A DNA stretch of 64,000 bases from Microbacterium maritypicum MF109. Lineage in GTDB: Bacteria > Actinomycetota > Actinomycetes > Actinomycetales > Microbacteriaceae. Positions 15,798 to 25,910 of this stretch are shown here, one piece after another; the stretch's first letter is position 1, and each line of letters starts with the position of its first letter. The notes under the pieces were generated by a model. That model saw only the letters and a program-made list of their open reading frames with translations, was not told the origin of the DNA and did no database searches. The stretch lies in assembly GCF_000455825.1 (NCBI RefSeq), contig NZ_ATAO01000168.1, positions 1-64,000 on the forward strand, in the 5' to 3' direction. Position numbers and translations under genes: made by a program.

Positions 15798-16727
15798 ATG
15801 GCGATCGCGACCGATACGCGTCGGAAACGCACCGACGACACGCCGCCGAGCGAGCGGCCCCGCCCGCTGTGGATGCTGCTCCCCGGCGGGGTGCTGATGA
15901 CGCTGCTGATCCTGGTGCCGCTGCTGCTGGCCTTCTGGATCTCGATGCTCGATCTCGACCAGTACACGATCAGGCAGTGGCTGCAGGCGCCGTTCGTCGG
16001 CCTGGGAAACTTCGTCGAGGCGTTCTCCACTTCTCCGCTGGTGCGGGGGATCTGGCTGAGCGTCAGCTACGCACTGATCGTGTCGGTCGCGGCGATCCCC
16101 CTCGGCGTCACGGCGGCGCTGGCCACGCAGAACGCCTTCCGCGGCCGTGGGCTGGTGCGCTCGGTGTACTTGATCCCGTACATCCTCCCCGCGTTCGTCG
16201 TGGCGACCGTCTTCCGGGCGATGTTCCAGCCCGAGGGCGTCGTGGACGAGGCCTTCGGCGTCTTCGGCGTCGATCCGGGGCTGTGGTTGAACGGACCGCA
16301 GAGCTATTGGACCCTGGTGATCACGCAGCTCTGGGTGAGCTGGCCGTTCGTGTATCTGCTGACCCTCGCCGGTCTCCAGGCGGTGGATGCGGAGGTGCAC
16401 GAGGCGGCGGCGCTCGACGGCGCCGGCTGGGGGATCAAGCTGCGCAAGGTGATCCTGCCGTACCTGCGCGGATCGATCCTGCTGGCCTTCATCCTCACGT
16501 TCCTGCACAGCATCAACGCCTTCACGATGCCGTTCGTGCTCTTCGGGATCCCGGCCCCCGTCGATGTCGAGGTCCTGCCGGTCCTCACCTACGTCACGGC
16601 GTTCCAGAGCTTCCGGTTCGGGCTCTCCGCGGCGATGGCGGTCGCCTCTCTCGCGATCGTCGCGATCCCCCTGTTCGTCTACCTGCGCGCTGTGCGCCTC
16701 GACACCGGAGAGGACGCGAAGCGATGA
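15798..16727 (+). CDS. CUT1 sugar ABC transporter permease (MalF-like)
   Basis: A 309-aa inner-membrane permease with about six helices. The EAA loop is visible as EVHEAAALDGAGWGIKLRKVILP near residue 200. It follows the binding protein by 18 nt and overlaps the second permease start (ATGA). It forms the translocation heterodimer with the next gene product. Confidence 0.9.
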   Translation: MAIATDTRRKRTDDTPPSERPRPLWMLLPGGVLMTLLILVPLLLAFWISMLDLDQYTIRQWLQAPFVGLGNFVEAFSTSPLVRGIWLSVSYALIVSVAAIPLGVTAALATQNAFRGRGLVRSVYLIPYILPAFVVATVFRAMFQPEGVVDEAFGVFGVDPGLWLNGPQSYWTLVITQLWVSWPFVYLLTLAGLQAVDAEVHEAAALDGAGWGIKLRKVILPYLRGSILLAFILTFLHSINAFTMPFVLFGIPAPVDVEVLPVLTYVTAFQSFRFGLSAAMAVASLAIVAIPLFVYLRAVRLDTGEDAKR

Positions 16728-17635
16728 GCGTCACCACCACGATCGCGCAGGTCAACCCGCGCCGGAGCCGCCCGGGCGGTCACAGCCAGGTCGACCGCCT
16801 GCTGCCGCGTCCGCTTCTCGTCGCCGCGAACGTCGTCCTGTGTCTGCTGGTCTTCGGGCCGGTCTCGTACATGCTGTTCGCCTCGATCAACGCCGATGTC
16901 GCGGTCGCCGGCGGCGCGTACTGGCCGACCGAGCTGCGTCTCGACAACTACATCAAGGTCTGGCGCAGTGTCGATCTCGCCGGAGGTCTGGCCAACAGCC
17001 TGCTGATCTGCGGGGCGGTCGCGGTCGTCTGCGCGGCCGTGGCCGTGTCGATGGCCTGGGTGCTGGTGCGGTTCACCTTCATCGGACGCGTCACGATCCT
17101 TCGGGGTCTGCTCGGCCTGCAGTCGGTTCCGGGAACCCTCATGCTGCTGCCGGTGTTCGTGATGTTCTCGACGCTGTCGTCGGTGCTGCGCATCCCCACC
17201 ATCGGCACGCACTGGTCGGTGTTCGTCACCTACCTCACCTTCGCGCTGCCGTTCTCGACCTGGGTGATGGTGACGTACATCCGCGGGCTGCCGCGCGAGC
17301 TCGAAGAAGCCGCCCGCATCGACGGCGCCTCCAACTTCCGCGTCCTCACCCGCATCGTGCTGCCGCTGAGCTGGCCCGGGATCGTGGTCTCCGCGATCTT
17401 CGCTTTCCTGCAGGGGTGGAACGACGTGCTGTTCGCCTCGGTCATGACCAACCGCGACAGCCGGACCGCCGCGGTGGCCCTGCAGATCTTCGGCGCGACG
17501 CAGGAGACGGGGGCGGTGCCGCTGTACGGACAGATGATGGCGGCCTCGCTCATCTGCGCCATCCCCGTCGTCGTGTTGTACCTCGTGTTCCAGCGTTATC
17601 TCGTAGGCGGTCTCACCGCAGGAGGAGTGAAATGA
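16724..17635 (+). CDS. CUT1 sugar ABC transporter permease (MalG-like)
   Basis: A 303-aa permease with six predicted helices and the EAA loop ELEEAARIDGASNFRVLTRIVLP near residue 200. The ATG at 16724 overlaps the stop of the first permease. No ABC ATPase gene is in this operon. Confidence 0.9.
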   Translation: MSVTTTIAQVNPRRSRPGGHSQVDRLLPRPLLVAANVVLCLLVFGPVSYMLFASINADVAVAGGAYWPTELRLDNYIKVWRSVDLAGGLANSLLICGAVAVVCAAVAVSMAWVLVRFTFIGRVTILRGLLGLQSVPGTLMLLPVFVMFSTLSSVLRIPTIGTHWSVFVTYLTFALPFSTWVMVTYIRGLPRELEEAARIDGASNFRVLTRIVLPLSWPGIVVSAIFAFLQGWNDVLFASVMTNRDSRTAAVALQIFGATQETGAVPLYGQMMAASLICAIPVVVLYLVFQRYLVGGLTAGGVK

Positions 17636-18465
17636 CCCCGTGGAAGCTCTCAGGATTCGGTGACGAGATCGATCCCGATCCGGCCGTGCAGATCGCCGTG
17701 CTCCAGGCGCTCGGCGCGCGGCACATCGAGGTGCGCAGCGCGTGGGGGGTGAACATCGTCGATCTCGATGAGTCTCAGCTGACGCAGCTCGCGGCCGTCG
17801 TGCGCGAACGCGGCATGTCGGTCTCGGCGGTCGCCTCGCCGATCGGCAAGGTCGACGTGTCCCTACCGGTGGAGCACGAGGTCGGTCGACTGCAGCGGGC
17901 GATCCGTGCCGCCGACGTCCTGGAGACCCCGTATATCCGCATCTTCTCGTTCTTCCGCGACGAGAACCTTTCGGCCGAAGACATCCGCGACGACGTGCTC
18001 GTGCGCATGGCGGCGCTGGCGCGCACCGCCGAGGCGGCCGGGGTCACCCTCGTGCACGAGAACGAGAAGGACATCTACGGCGACATCCCCGCACGCGTGC
18101 TCGACGTGATCGAGTCGGTCGGTTCGGACCGGCTGCGCATCGCCTGGGACAACGCCAACTTCGTGCAGGTCGGCGTCCGTCCGTTCACCGACGGCTACGC
18201 GATGCTGCGACCGCACCTCGAGTATCTGCAGCTGAAGGATGCGCTCGCAGCGACCGGCGAGGTGGTCCCGGTGGGCGAGGGCGACGGCGAGCTGCGCGAG
18301 ACCCTCACCGCCCTGCGCGACGACGGCTATGCGGGGTTCGCCTCGCTCGAACCGCACCTCGCCGACGTGAACGCCCTCGGCGGGTTCTCCGGCCCCGAGG
18401 CCTTCGGCCGCGCCGGTCGGGCCCTGCGCACCCTCACGGACGAGATCGGAGTGACCCTCTCATGA
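17632..18465 (+). CDS. Sugar phosphate isomerase/epimerase family TIM-barrel protein (AP endonuclease 2 fold)
   Basis: A 277-aa xylose-isomerase-like TIM barrel. Visible are GFGDEIDPD at the N-terminus, a metal-ligand Glu in LVHENEKDIYGD, the WDNANFVQVG strand and a C-terminal ASLEPHL. It is coupled to the permease by ATGA overlap and to the following dehydrogenase. Members act as isomerases, epimerases or dehydratases on free or phosphorylated sugars and inositols. Its substrate here is not evident, because the glucuronate route to KDG does not need it. Confidence 0.75.
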   Translation: MTPWKLSGFGDEIDPDPAVQIAVLQALGARHIEVRSAWGVNIVDLDESQLTQLAAVVRERGMSVSAVASPIGKVDVSLPVEHEVGRLQRAIRAADVLETPYIRIFSFFRDENLSAEDIRDDVLVRMAALARTAEAAGVTLVHENEKDIYGDIPARVLDVIESVGSDRLRIAWDNANFVQVGVRPFTDGYAMLRPHLEYLQLKDALAATGEVVPVGEGDGELRETLTALRDDGYAGFASLEPHLADVNALGGFSGPEAFGRAGRALRTLTDEIGVTLS

Positions 18466-19580
18466 CCGACGCAATCCTCGACGTCGCGATCGTCGGATGC
18501 GGCATCATCGGCGTCAATCATGCCCGAGCGATCGCGAGCACTCCCGGCCTGCGCATCGTCGCCGTCGTCGACGAGGTGCCGGCGGCGACCGCACGGCTGG
18601 CCGACCTCGTCGTCGACGAGCTGGGCGGCGCGCGACCGTCGGCCCACGCCGAGATCGAGTCGATCCCCGCCGATGTCGATATGGTCGTGATCTGCACCCC
18701 GAGCGGCTCCCATGTCGAGCTCGCCGAACGGGCGGTCGCCCGCGGGATGCACGTCGTGCTGGAGAAACCCCTCGACGTGTCGATGGAGCGCGGCCGCCGA
18801 TTAGCGGAGATCGCCAGGGACGCGGAGACGCGCGGCATCCGGATCTCGGTGATCAGCCAGCACCGCTTCGACCCCGGTGCCGTGGCCGTCGCCGACGCCG
18901 CCCACTCCGGACGCCTGGGACGGATCACGAGCGCGGTGGCCTCGGTGCCCTGGTGGCGCTCTCAGGAGTACTACGACTCGGGCGCCTGGCGAGGCACCTG
19001 GGAGCTCGACGGCGGAGGCGCCGTCATGAACCAGGGCGTGCACACCGTCGATCTGCTGCTGTGGTTCCTCGGCATGCCGGTCGAGGTGTTCGCCCACACC
19101 GCGCTGCTCGCACACGAGCGGGTCGAGGTCGAAGACGTCGCCGTGGTCACGGTGCGCTTCGAATCGGGGGCGCTCGCCGTGCTGCACGCCACGACCGCGG
19201 CCTTCCCCGAGCAGCCGGTGCGGCTGGCCGTGCACGGTGCGCAGGGGACCGGCATCATCGAGAACGACCAGCTCGCCCGGCTGTGGATCGACGGCGAGCC
19301 GACCGACCGCAGCGCCGACTGGGTGCCGGAGGGGCATCGACTCGGCGACGACCGCAACCCGCAGGCATTCGCCGAGGGCCACGCCCGTCAGTACGCCGAC
19401 ATCGTCGAGAGCATCCGCGACGGGCGGGCTTCCCGCGTCGGGGTGCCCGAGGCGCTGCGGGCGCTCGCCGTCGTGCGCGGCATCTACGTCTCGGCGACCA
19501 CCGGCTCGCCGGTGCGCATCGCCGACCTGATCGACGGCACCGTCGACGACACGAACGTGCGGACAGGAGGCATCGCATGA
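18462..19580 (+). CDS. Gfo/Idh/MocA family NAD(P)-dependent oxidoreductase
   Basis: A 372-aa sugar dehydrogenase-like protein. The Rossmann motif VGCGIIGVNHARA is near residue 10, the EKPLDV motif near 100 carries the catalytic-type Lys, and the C-terminal alpha/beta domain contains GGAVMNQGVHTVDLLLWFLG with a candidate His. It is encoded between two TIM-barrel proteins with 4-nt overlaps. This trio resembles modules that oxidise and isomerise sugars or glycosides; the exact substrate is unknown. Confidence 0.82.
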   Translation: MTDAILDVAIVGCGIIGVNHARAIASTPGLRIVAVVDEVPAATARLADLVVDELGGARPSAHAEIESIPADVDMVVICTPSGSHVELAERAVARGMHVVLEKPLDVSMERGRRLAEIARDAETRGIRISVISQHRFDPGAVAVADAAHSGRLGRITSAVASVPWWRSQEYYDSGAWRGTWELDGGGAVMNQGVHTVDLLLWFLGMPVEVFAHTALLAHERVEVEDVAVVTVRFESGALAVLHATTAAFPEQPVRLAVHGAQGTGIIENDQLARLWIDGEPTDRSADWVPEGHRLGDDRNPQAFAEGHARQYADIVESIRDGRASRVGVPEALRALAVVRGIYVSATTGSPVRIADLIDGTVDDTNVRTGGIA

Positions 19581-20437
19581 AGTTCTCCGTGTTCACCGCG
19601 GCGACCCCCGACTGGGAGCCCGCGGAAGCGGCCCGCCGCATCGCCGCGATCGGCTACGACGGCATCGAGTGGCGCATCACCGACCAGGACGAGGCGGATC
19701 CGCCCGGGTTCTGGGCCGGGAACCGTGCGACCTGGCCGCTCACCGGGCTCGAGGGGGCGGTCGCCGAGATCGCCCGCATCACCCGCGAGGCCGGGCTGGA
19801 GTTCAGCGGCATCGGCGGCTATGCGCTCGCGCCGGACCGGGACGACGTGCTGCGGACGCTCCGGGCGACCGCAGACCTCGGTGCGCGTCAGGTGCGAGTG
19901 CGCATCCCCTTCAACGACGCCGAGGACTATCGCTCGGTGTTCGCGCAGACCAGGGACGACCTGGCGTGGGCCGCGGAACAGGCGGGGACACTCGGCGTGA
20001 AGGTGCTGGTCGAGCTGCACCACCAGACGATCTCGTCGTCGGCGTCGGCCGCCCTCCGGCTGGTCGACGGCATCGATCCGCGCACCATCGGCGTGATCCA
20101 CGACCTCGGCAATCTCGTGATCGAAGGTCAGGAGGATACTCGTGCCGGGCTCCAGCTTCTGGGCGAGTACCTCGCTCACGTGCACGTGAAGAACGCGGTC
20201 TGGCAGCGCACCGGGCAGACCGGGCTCGATGGAGATGTGCGCTGGGAGTCGGTGTGGGCGCCGCTGCGCGAGGGCATCGCCAGTGTGCCGGACTACTTCC
20301 GTGCTCTCGCCGAGGTCGGGTACGACGGCTGGGTTACGCTGGAGGACTTCTCGACGGATGCTCCGCTGGAAGAGCGACTGGTCGACGACCTCGCCTTCCT
20401 CCGCGCGTGCGCCGGTGCCGCGGGCATCGGATCGTGA
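19577..20437 (+). CDS. Second sugar phosphate isomerase/epimerase TIM-barrel protein
   Basis: A 286-aa AP-endonuclease-2-fold protein, clearly diverged from the first copy at 17632. Landmarks are IGYDGIEWRI, a metal-ligand region KVLVELHHQTIS, IGVIHDLGNLV, HVHVKNAVW and WVTLEDFS. It overlaps both neighbours by 4 nt. Its presence with the Gfo/Idh enzyme suggests that the imported compound needs processing before it enters the uronate route. Confidence 0.75.
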   Translation: MKFSVFTAATPDWEPAEAARRIAAIGYDGIEWRITDQDEADPPGFWAGNRATWPLTGLEGAVAEIARITREAGLEFSGIGGYALAPDRDDVLRTLRATADLGARQVRVRIPFNDAEDYRSVFAQTRDDLAWAAEQAGTLGVKVLVELHHQTISSSASAALRLVDGIDPRTIGVIHDLGNLVIEGQEDTRAGLQLLGEYLAHVHVKNAVWQRTGQTGLDGDVRWESVWAPLREGIASVPDYFRALAEVGYDGWVTLEDFSTDAPLEERLVDDLAFLRACAGAAGIGS

Positions 20438-21660
20438 CCGGGCCGGCGCGCACGCAGCATCCCCCGGTCCGTGCCGCTCATCTGGGGATGGGCGCCTTTC
20501 ACCGCGCCCATCAGGCCTGGTACACCCAGCAGGCGAACGACCGCGCAGGCGCGGACGACGGCTGGGGCATCGCCGCTTTCACCGGACGCACCCCCGAGGC
20601 CGCGGAACTGCTGTCACGGAACGACGGCGTCTATACCGTGCTGGAGCGTTCGGCCGAGGGGGATCGGGCGACGACCGTGCAGTCGATCGTGCGCGCGGTC
20701 CCCGGATCGGATGAGGCGTCCTGGCTCGCCGTGCTCGCCGATCCGCAGGTCGCCGTGCTGACCGTCACCGTCACCGAGGCGGGGTACTCCGCCGGTTCCG
20801 CGGTGCCCGGACGTATCGCCGACGGCCTCGTCGCTCGGGCGGACACCGACGCAGGACCCCTCGCGGTCGTGAGCTGCGACAACCTGCCGCGGAACGGACG
20901 GGTGCTGCGCGACGCGGTACTCAAGGCCGCCGGCACCGAGGCTGCGCGCATCTCGGACACCGCGTCGTTCGTCGACACCGTGGTCGACCGGATCACCCCG
21001 GCGGTCACGGCAGTCGACATCGATGCCGTGCGGAAGCTCACCGGCCTCGACGATCCGTCCACCGTCGTGACCGAGCCGTTCACGGAGTGGATCCTCGCCG
21101 GAGAGTTCCCCGGCGGCGCACCGGACTGGGCGCAGGGCGGTGGACGATTCGTGGCCGACGTGGGTCCGTACGAATCGCGAAAGCTCTACCTGCTCAACGC
21201 CGGCCACAGCTTCCTCGCGGCCGCCGGTCGTCTGCGGGGATACGAGACGATCGCCGAGGCGTTCGACGACCGCGACCTCCGTGGCGACACCGAAGCGCTC
21301 TGGGCCGCCCAGCGGACCGCGGTCGATCTGCCTGCCGCAGAGCTCGACGGATGGCTCGACGACCTGCGCGTCCGCTTCGCGAACCCGCGCATCGCCCATC
21401 GACTCGACCAGATCCGCCGCGACAGCCCGATCAAGGTGGCGCTACGGCTCGTGGCTCCCGTGCGCCGGCGGCGTGAGGACGGACTCGCCGTCGACGACGC
21501 ACAGGTGCACGCCCTGGAGACCTGGATCCGCTCGCTCCTCGAACTCGACCCGACCGACACCGCGACGGCCGCCGTCGCGCGCACCATCGGCGCCGTGCCC
21601 GAGAGCGACCGCACGCGCACCGTCATCGACCACCTCACTCCCGAAGGGACCCTCGCATGA
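20434..21660 (+). CDS. uxuB: Mannitol dehydrogenase family protein, probable fructuronate reductase
   Basis: A 408-aa polyol/uronate dehydrogenase. The N-terminal Rossmann start is [34 protein letters not shown] and [11 protein letters not shown] follow, and the catalytic signature is [14 protein letters not shown]. In the uronate pathway UxuB reduces D-fructuronate to D-mannonate with NADH. Placement directly before manD and in the same locus as uxaC supports that role over mannitol oxidation. GTG start at 20434, overlapping the upstream stop. Confidence 0.82.
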   Translation: MTGPARTQHPPVRAAHLGMGAFHRAHQAWYTQQANDRAGADDGWGIAAFTGRTPEAAELLSRNDGVYTVLERSAEGDRATTVQSIVRAVPGSDEASWLAVLADPQVAVLTVTVTEAGYSAGSAVPGRIADGLVARADTDAGPLAVVSCDNLPRNGRVLRDAVLKAAGTEAARISDTASFVDTVVDRITPAVTAVDIDAVRKLTGLDDPSTVVTEPFTEWILAGEFPGGAPDWAQGGGRFVADVGPYESRKLYLLNAGHSFLAAAGRLRGYETIAEAFDDRDLRGDTEALWAAQRTAVDLPAAELDGWLDDLRVRFANPRIAHRLDQIRRDSPIKVALRLVAPVRRRREDGLAVDDAQVHALETWIRSLLELDPTDTATAAVARTIGAVPESDRTRTVIDHLTPEGTLA

Positions 21661-22895
21661 GCATCGACAAGGCTGAGGTCATCGTCACCAGCCCGGACCG
21701 GAACTTCGTCACCCTCAAGCTCACGACCGCCGACGGCGTCTCGGGCCTCGGCGACGCGACCCTCAACGGGCGTGAGCTCGCCGTCGTCGCGTACCTCACC
21801 GAACACGTCGTCCCGCTGCTGATCGGCGCCGACGAAGACCGCATCGAGGACACCTGGCAGTTCCTCTATCGGAGCGCGTACTGGCGGCGAGGCCCCGTCA
21901 CGATGGCCGCCGTCGCCGCGGTCGACATGGCACTCTGGGACATCAAGGGCAAGAAGGCGGGGATGCCGGTCTACCAGTTGCTGGGCGGGGCATCGCGTTC
22001 CGGCCTGCTCGCCTACGGTCATGCCTCGGGAAAAGAGCTGCCCGAACTCTTCGACTCCGTGCGCGCGCACCTCGACCAGGGGTATCGGGCGATCCGTATC
22101 CAGACGGGTGTTCCCGGGCTCAAGGCCATCTACGGCATCGCCTCGCAGGCTGCAGACACCGGTGGTGGGGAAGCCCGCTACGACCACGAGCCGGCCCGGC
22201 GGGGTGCGAAGCCGGTCGAGGAGGATTGGGACACCCGCGCCTATCTGAACCACCTGCCGGGCGTCTTCGAGGCGGTGCGCAACGAGTTCGGCCCCGACAT
22301 CCCCCTGCTACACGACGGCCACCACCGGATGACGCCCATCCAGGCGGCGAAGCTCGGCAAGGCACTCGAACCGTACGACCTCTTCTGGCTCGAGGACTGC
22401 ACCCCCGCCGAGAACCAGGAGGCGCTGCGGCTCGTGCGTCAGCACACGACGACACCCCTCGCGATCGGCGAGATCTTCAACACCGTCTGGGACTTCAAGG
22501 ACATCATCCGCGATCAGCTCATCGACTACGTGCGCGGCGCCGTGACGCACATGGGCGGCATCAGCCCGCTGAAGAAGACGCTCGACTACGCGGCGATGTA
22601 TCAGATCAAGTCCGGCATGCACGGGCCCACCGACATCTCGCCGGTCGGCATGGCGGCGGCGATGCACCTCGGCCTCGCCATCCACAACTTCGGCATCCAG
22701 GAGTATATGCAGCACGGCTCGCGCACCGACAGGGTGTTCCAGCAGTCCTTCACCTGGCGCGAAGGCCTGCTGCACCCGGGCGACAAGCCGGGCCTGGGCG
22801 TCGAGCTCGACGTCGACGAGGCGGGAAAGTACCCGTATGAGCGGGCCTATCTGCCGTACAACCGTCTGGCGGATGGAACGGTGCACGACTGGTGA
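21657..22895 (+). CDS. manD: D-mannonate dehydratase, enolase superfamily (ManD/RspA type)
   Basis: A 412-aa enolase-superfamily sugar-acid dehydratase: D-mannonate to 2-keto-3-deoxygluconate. It has [24 protein letters not shown], the metal ligands in [18 protein letters not shown] and IGEIFNT, and the C-terminal [15 protein letters not shown] typical of the ManD group. Some group members act on D-gluconate or are weakly active. The uxaC/uxuB context argues for the mannonate activity and makes a separate UxuA unnecessary. Confidence 0.88.
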   Translation: MSIDKAEVIVTSPDRNFVTLKLTTADGVSGLGDATLNGRELAVVAYLTEHVVPLLIGADEDRIEDTWQFLYRSAYWRRGPVTMAAVAAVDMALWDIKGKKAGMPVYQLLGGASRSGLLAYGHASGKELPELFDSVRAHLDQGYRAIRIQTGVPGLKAIYGIASQAADTGGGEARYDHEPARRGAKPVEEDWDTRAYLNHLPGVFEAVRNEFGPDIPLLHDGHHRMTPIQAAKLGKALEPYDLFWLEDCTPAENQEALRLVRQHTTTPLAIGEIFNTVWDFKDIIRDQLIDYVRGAVTHMGGISPLKKTLDYAAMYQIKSGMHGPTDISPVGMAAAMHLGLAIHNFGIQEYMQHGSRTDRVFQQSFTWREGLLHPGDKPGLGVELDVDEAGKYPYERAYLPYNRLADGTVHDW

Positions 22896-23386
22896 CCAGC
22901 GAGTCTCGGCCGATCGTCGTCATGGGGGTGTCCGGGGTGGGCAAGACCACGGTGGGTCGGGAACTCGCGCGCCGGATGGGTGTCGCGTTCATCGATGCGG
23001 ATGATCTGCACGGGCCGGAGAACATCGCGAAGATGGCAGCCGGTGCTCCGCTCGACGACGACGACCGATGGCCGTGGCTCGACCGGGTGGGGGCGGCGCT
23101 CGCCGCAGATCCGGTGGTCGTCGTCGCCTGCTCGGCCCTGAAGCGCAGCTACCGTGACCGGCTGCGCGCCTCGGCCCCGACCGTCTTCTTCGTGCACCTC
23201 GACGCGCCCCGAGAACGGGTGGTCGCGCAGACCACCGCGCGCCGGGACCACTTCATGCCGCCGGCGCTGCTGGCGTCGCAGCTGCAGACGCTGGAGCCCC
23301 TCGGGCCGGACGAGCAGGGGATCGCGGTGACCGTGGATGCCGCGCCCGAAGAGCTCGTGGAACGCATCTGCCAGGCCCCCGTCTGA
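22892..23386 (+). CDS. gntK: Gluconokinase
   Basis: A 164-aa thermoresistant-type gluconokinase. The P-loop [12 protein letters not shown] starts near residue 11, then [22 protein letters not shown] and [13 protein letters not shown]. It phosphorylates D-gluconate to 6-phosphogluconate. Last gene of the uronate operon, overlapping manD by 4 nt. Its presence suggests gluconate may also be taken up or formed here; it is not the KDG kinase that the pathway would need next. Confidence 0.88.
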   Translation: MTSESRPIVVMGVSGVGKTTVGRELARRMGVAFIDADDLHGPENIAKMAAGAPLDDDDRWPWLDRVGAALAADPVVVVACSALKRSYRDRLRASAPTVFFVHLDAPRERVVAQTTARRDHFMPPALLASQLQTLEPLGPDEQGIAVTVDAAPEELVERICQAPV

Positions 23387-23397
23387 CCGCACCCGCC

Positions 23398-23853
23398 TCA
23401 GGGGATCGGCACCGCCCGGTCCGCTCCGAGGCGCTTCATGACCATGGTCGAAGTGAGCCGCTGCACGCCCGGCAGGGCCCCGAGGGTGTTGTCGTAGAGC
23501 TCCTGGTAGGCACTCATGTCGCGGGTGAGGATGCGCAGCATGTAGTCGGGGTCGCCGAACAGGCGCTGGGCCTCGACCACCGCGGGGATCGCCACGACCG
23601 CCTCCTCGAACGCCACGATCGTGTCCTTGTCGGTGCGTCCGATCGTCACGAACACGATGGCCTCGAACGTGAGGCCGACGGCTGCGGGCGCGACGACCGC
23701 GCGGTATCGCTCGATCGCTCCGGACTGCTCCAGTTCCTTGAGTCGGCGATGGCACGCGGACAGGCTCAACCCGACCTGGGAGGCGAGGTGCGTCGCACTC
23801 ATCCGTCCGTCATCCTGCAGCAGGGAGAGGATCTCCCGGTCAAGTGCGTCCAT
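23398..23853 (-). CDS. Lrp/AsnC family transcriptional regulator
   Basis: A 151-aa Lrp-type regulator. The HTH is DREILSLLQDDGRMSATHLA and LSLSACHRRLKELEQSGAI; the C-terminal RAM domain includes FEEAVVAIPAVVEAQRLFGDPDYMLRI. It is divergent from a LysE-type exporter with 98 bp between, so it probably senses an amino acid and controls the exporter, a common arrangement. Confidence 0.9.
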   Translation of the reverse strand: MDALDREILSLLQDDGRMSATHLASQVGLSLSACHRRLKELEQSGAIERYRAVVAPAAVGLTFEAIVFVTIGRTDKDTIVAFEEAVVAIPAVVEAQRLFGDPDYMLRILTRDMSAYQELYDNTLGALPGVQRLTSTMVMKRLGADRAVPIP

Positions 23854-23951
23854 GGTGACAATTCTTGCAGGTGAAGGGCGCGATCACCCGAAGAATCGGA
23901 GCACCTTTCGCGTGATCCTTCGTAGTCTCTTCCTCGGATTGAGGAGGACCG

Positions 23952-24575
23952 ATGGATATCGCTCTGGTCATGCAGTTCTGGGTGGTCGCCGTGATGCTGG
24001 CGCTGACCCCCGGAGCGGACTGGGCGTATGCGATCTCCGCCGGCCTGCGCGCCCGCTCGATCGCGCCTTCCATCCTCGGGATGATCGCCGGGTACACCGT
24101 CGTGATCGTCGCCGTCGCGCTCGGTCTCGGAGCGCTGGTCACCGCGTATCCGGTAACCCTCACGACCCTGACCGTGATCGGCGCGCTCTATCTGATCTTC
24201 CTCGGTGCGACGTCGCTGGCCACACGCCCTGCGCCGATCGCGGAGAGCGGCGAACCGGTCGCCACCGGGGGGTGGGGGCAGTTCCTGCGGGGATCCGGTG
24301 TGAGCGGGATCAACCCGAAGGGGCTCCTGCTGCTGCTCGCCCTGTTGCCGCAGTTCACGAGCCCGCACGGCTGGCCGTCGACGACACAGATGCTCGCCCT
24401 CGGCGGCTTGCACCTGTTCAACATCGCGATCGTCTACACGACAGTGGGGCTGCTCGCCCGTCGTCTCCTGCGCACCCGGCCGCGTGCGAGCTCTGTGGTC
24501 ACCCGGATCGCGGGCATCGCCATGACCGTCATCGGCGTCGGCATCCTCGCGGAGCAGGTGATCGAGTGGCTGTGA
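23952..24575 (+). CDS. LysE/RhtB family translocator
   Basis: A 207-aa amino-acid exporter with about six hydrophobic helices. The family motif near the N-terminus is LTPGADWAYAISAGLRA, and GVSGINPKGLLLLLALLPQF is typical. The ATG at 23952 follows GAGGAGG. Regulation by the divergent Lrp/AsnC gene is likely. Confidence 0.88.
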   Translation: MDIALVMQFWVVAVMLALTPGADWAYAISAGLRARSIAPSILGMIAGYTVVIVAVALGLGALVTAYPVTLTTLTVIGALYLIFLGATSLATRPAPIAESGEPVATGGWGQFLRGSGVSGINPKGLLLLLALLPQFTSPHGWPSTTQMLALGGLHLFNIAIVYTTVGLLARRLLRTRPRASSVVTRIAGIAMTVIGVGILAEQVIEWL

Positions 24576-24693
24576 GCGCCTACGTCTCTCTCCCGTCGAT
24601 GCCGTCTTTTCTCTGGTCGATACCGTCTGCGATCTCGACCTGCCGCAGTAGCGTCGGAGGGAGGGCGGCGATCGGCGGGAGAAGAGGGGCTTC

Positions 24694-25155
24694 ATGACTT
24701 CCAATGGACGGACGAACGCGGCTCTGCAATTGCTGCTGCCGGCGTTCCTGCTCGGGGCGATCATCGCGATCTCCTTCCTCGAAGCCCCGTTGAAGTTCCT
24801 CGCGCCCGGCGTCACGATCCCGATCGGTCTCGGCATCGGTCGACTCGTCTTCACCGCGCTGAACGTGCTCGCGGGTGTCGTCCTGGTCGTGCTCACAGCC
24901 GTGAGTGCCCGGGCGAAGGCCGGACGCACGACCCTGGTGATCCTCGGTGTGATCTGGCTGGTGTTCCTTCTCGAGATCGCCGTCATCCGCCCGGTGCTCA
25001 ACCGGCGCAGCGATCTGGTGATCGCCGGGGCCGAGGCGCCGGGCACGAATTGGGCGCACTATGCGTACATCGCCGCCGACGTGGCGATCATCGGGCTCCT
25101 CATCGCATTGGTCGTCGTCACCGTGCGGCGGGTCCTGCCGTCGGAAGCGCGATAG
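24694..25155 (+). CDS. Small membrane protein of unknown function
   Basis: A 153-aa protein with four hydrophobic helices: LLLPAFLLGAIIAISF, GRLVFTALNVLAGVVLVVL, LVILGVIWLVFLLEIAVI and IAADVAIIGLLIALVVV. It resembles small four-TM proteins such as DUF4149-like families, but I cannot name the family with certainty. The ATG at 24694 follows GAAGAGGGG. Confidence 0.6.
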   Translation: MTSNGRTNAALQLLLPAFLLGAIIAISFLEAPLKFLAPGVTIPIGLGIGRLVFTALNVLAGVVLVVLTAVSARAKAGRTTLVILGVIWLVFLLEIAVIRPVLNRRSDLVIAGAEAPGTNWAHYAYIAADVAIIGLLIALVVVTVRRVLPSEAR

Positions 25156-25300
25156 TCGACCGCTCCGCACCTCTTCCGAAAGCCCACGCATTCCGATCTA
25201 TCGGCATACAGATTCCCTGAACGCGGCCACCTCCATCACGGCAGTGAAATGTTGAATGTTGCCGGCCGGATCCTGGCCGGACATCAACCGGAGGAACACC

Positions 25301-25894
25301 ATGAAACTGAAGAACCGAATCGCCGCTACCGGCATCACCATCGCCGTGGCCGCGGGTGTCGCGCTCATCGGCGCACCGGCCGCCAACGCTGCCGAAGCCC
25401 AGGTCGACAACTACGGAGCCGTGAACTACCCCTTCGCGCCGAGCGATGACACGAGCGTCGGCCAGGCGGGAATCGGCTGGGTGCGACTTGCCGACGGCAC
25501 GCTGGGCCAGGAGTCCGAGCAGACCTTCGGATCGGCCGCGAAGGTCACTCTCGACGACAACGTCGATGTGGTCCAGGCCGGAGAGAAGGTGCGCATCACG
25601 GTCACCGCGACCAACCGCTCCAGCTTCACTCGCCTGATCTCCACGGCGATCCCGACGGCCTACGGTCTGACCGTGACCGGTGCCGAATCGTCCCTCGGCG
25701 AGCCAATCGTCAGCAGCAGCCATGTCTTCGCCTCCTTCGGCGAGCTGGAGCCGGGCGAGACCGGCACGGCGGTCATCACGGCCGAGGTCGGTGACGTCGC
25801 CCCCGGAACCACTCTGCAGACCCGCGCCTACGTCTATCAGGACCTCTCGGGTCCGATGTCGCAGATCAGCGACACGAACACCGTCATCGGCTGA
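25301..25894 (+). CDS. Secreted protein of unknown function
   Basis: A 197-aa exported protein. The ATG at 25301 follows a CGGAGGAA ribosome site and begins a signal peptide (MKLKNRIAATGITIAVAAG, cut near ANAAEA). The mature part has a beta-rich pattern like an Ig/CARDB-type domain: KVRITVTATNRSS, FGELEPGETGTAVITAEV and TLQTRAYVY. No catalytic motif, cysteine or wall anchor is visible. A CCGGCC/GGCCGG hairpin at 25262-25280 precedes the ribosome site and could affect expression. Confidence 0.6.
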   Translation: MKLKNRIAATGITIAVAAGVALIGAPAANAAEAQVDNYGAVNYPFAPSDDTSVGQAGIGWVRLADGTLGQESEQTFGSAAKVTLDDNVDVVQAGEKVRITVTATNRSSFTRLISTAIPTAYGLTVTGAESSLGEPIVSSSHVFASFGELEPGETGTAVITAEVGDVAPGTTLQTRAYVYQDLSGPMSQISDTNTVIG

Positions 25895-25910
25895 ATCGGC
25901 CGCTGACACG

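Noticed and set aside
14418..16508. 696-codon minus-strand open frame
   Set aside because: Lies antisense to a well-recognised binding protein and permease; composition is His/Arg/Gln-rich as expected for a shadow frame.
23854..23951. Imperfect GATCAC/GTGATC repeats as an Lrp operator
   Set aside because: The similarity is short and imperfect; it could be chance, so no site is annotated.
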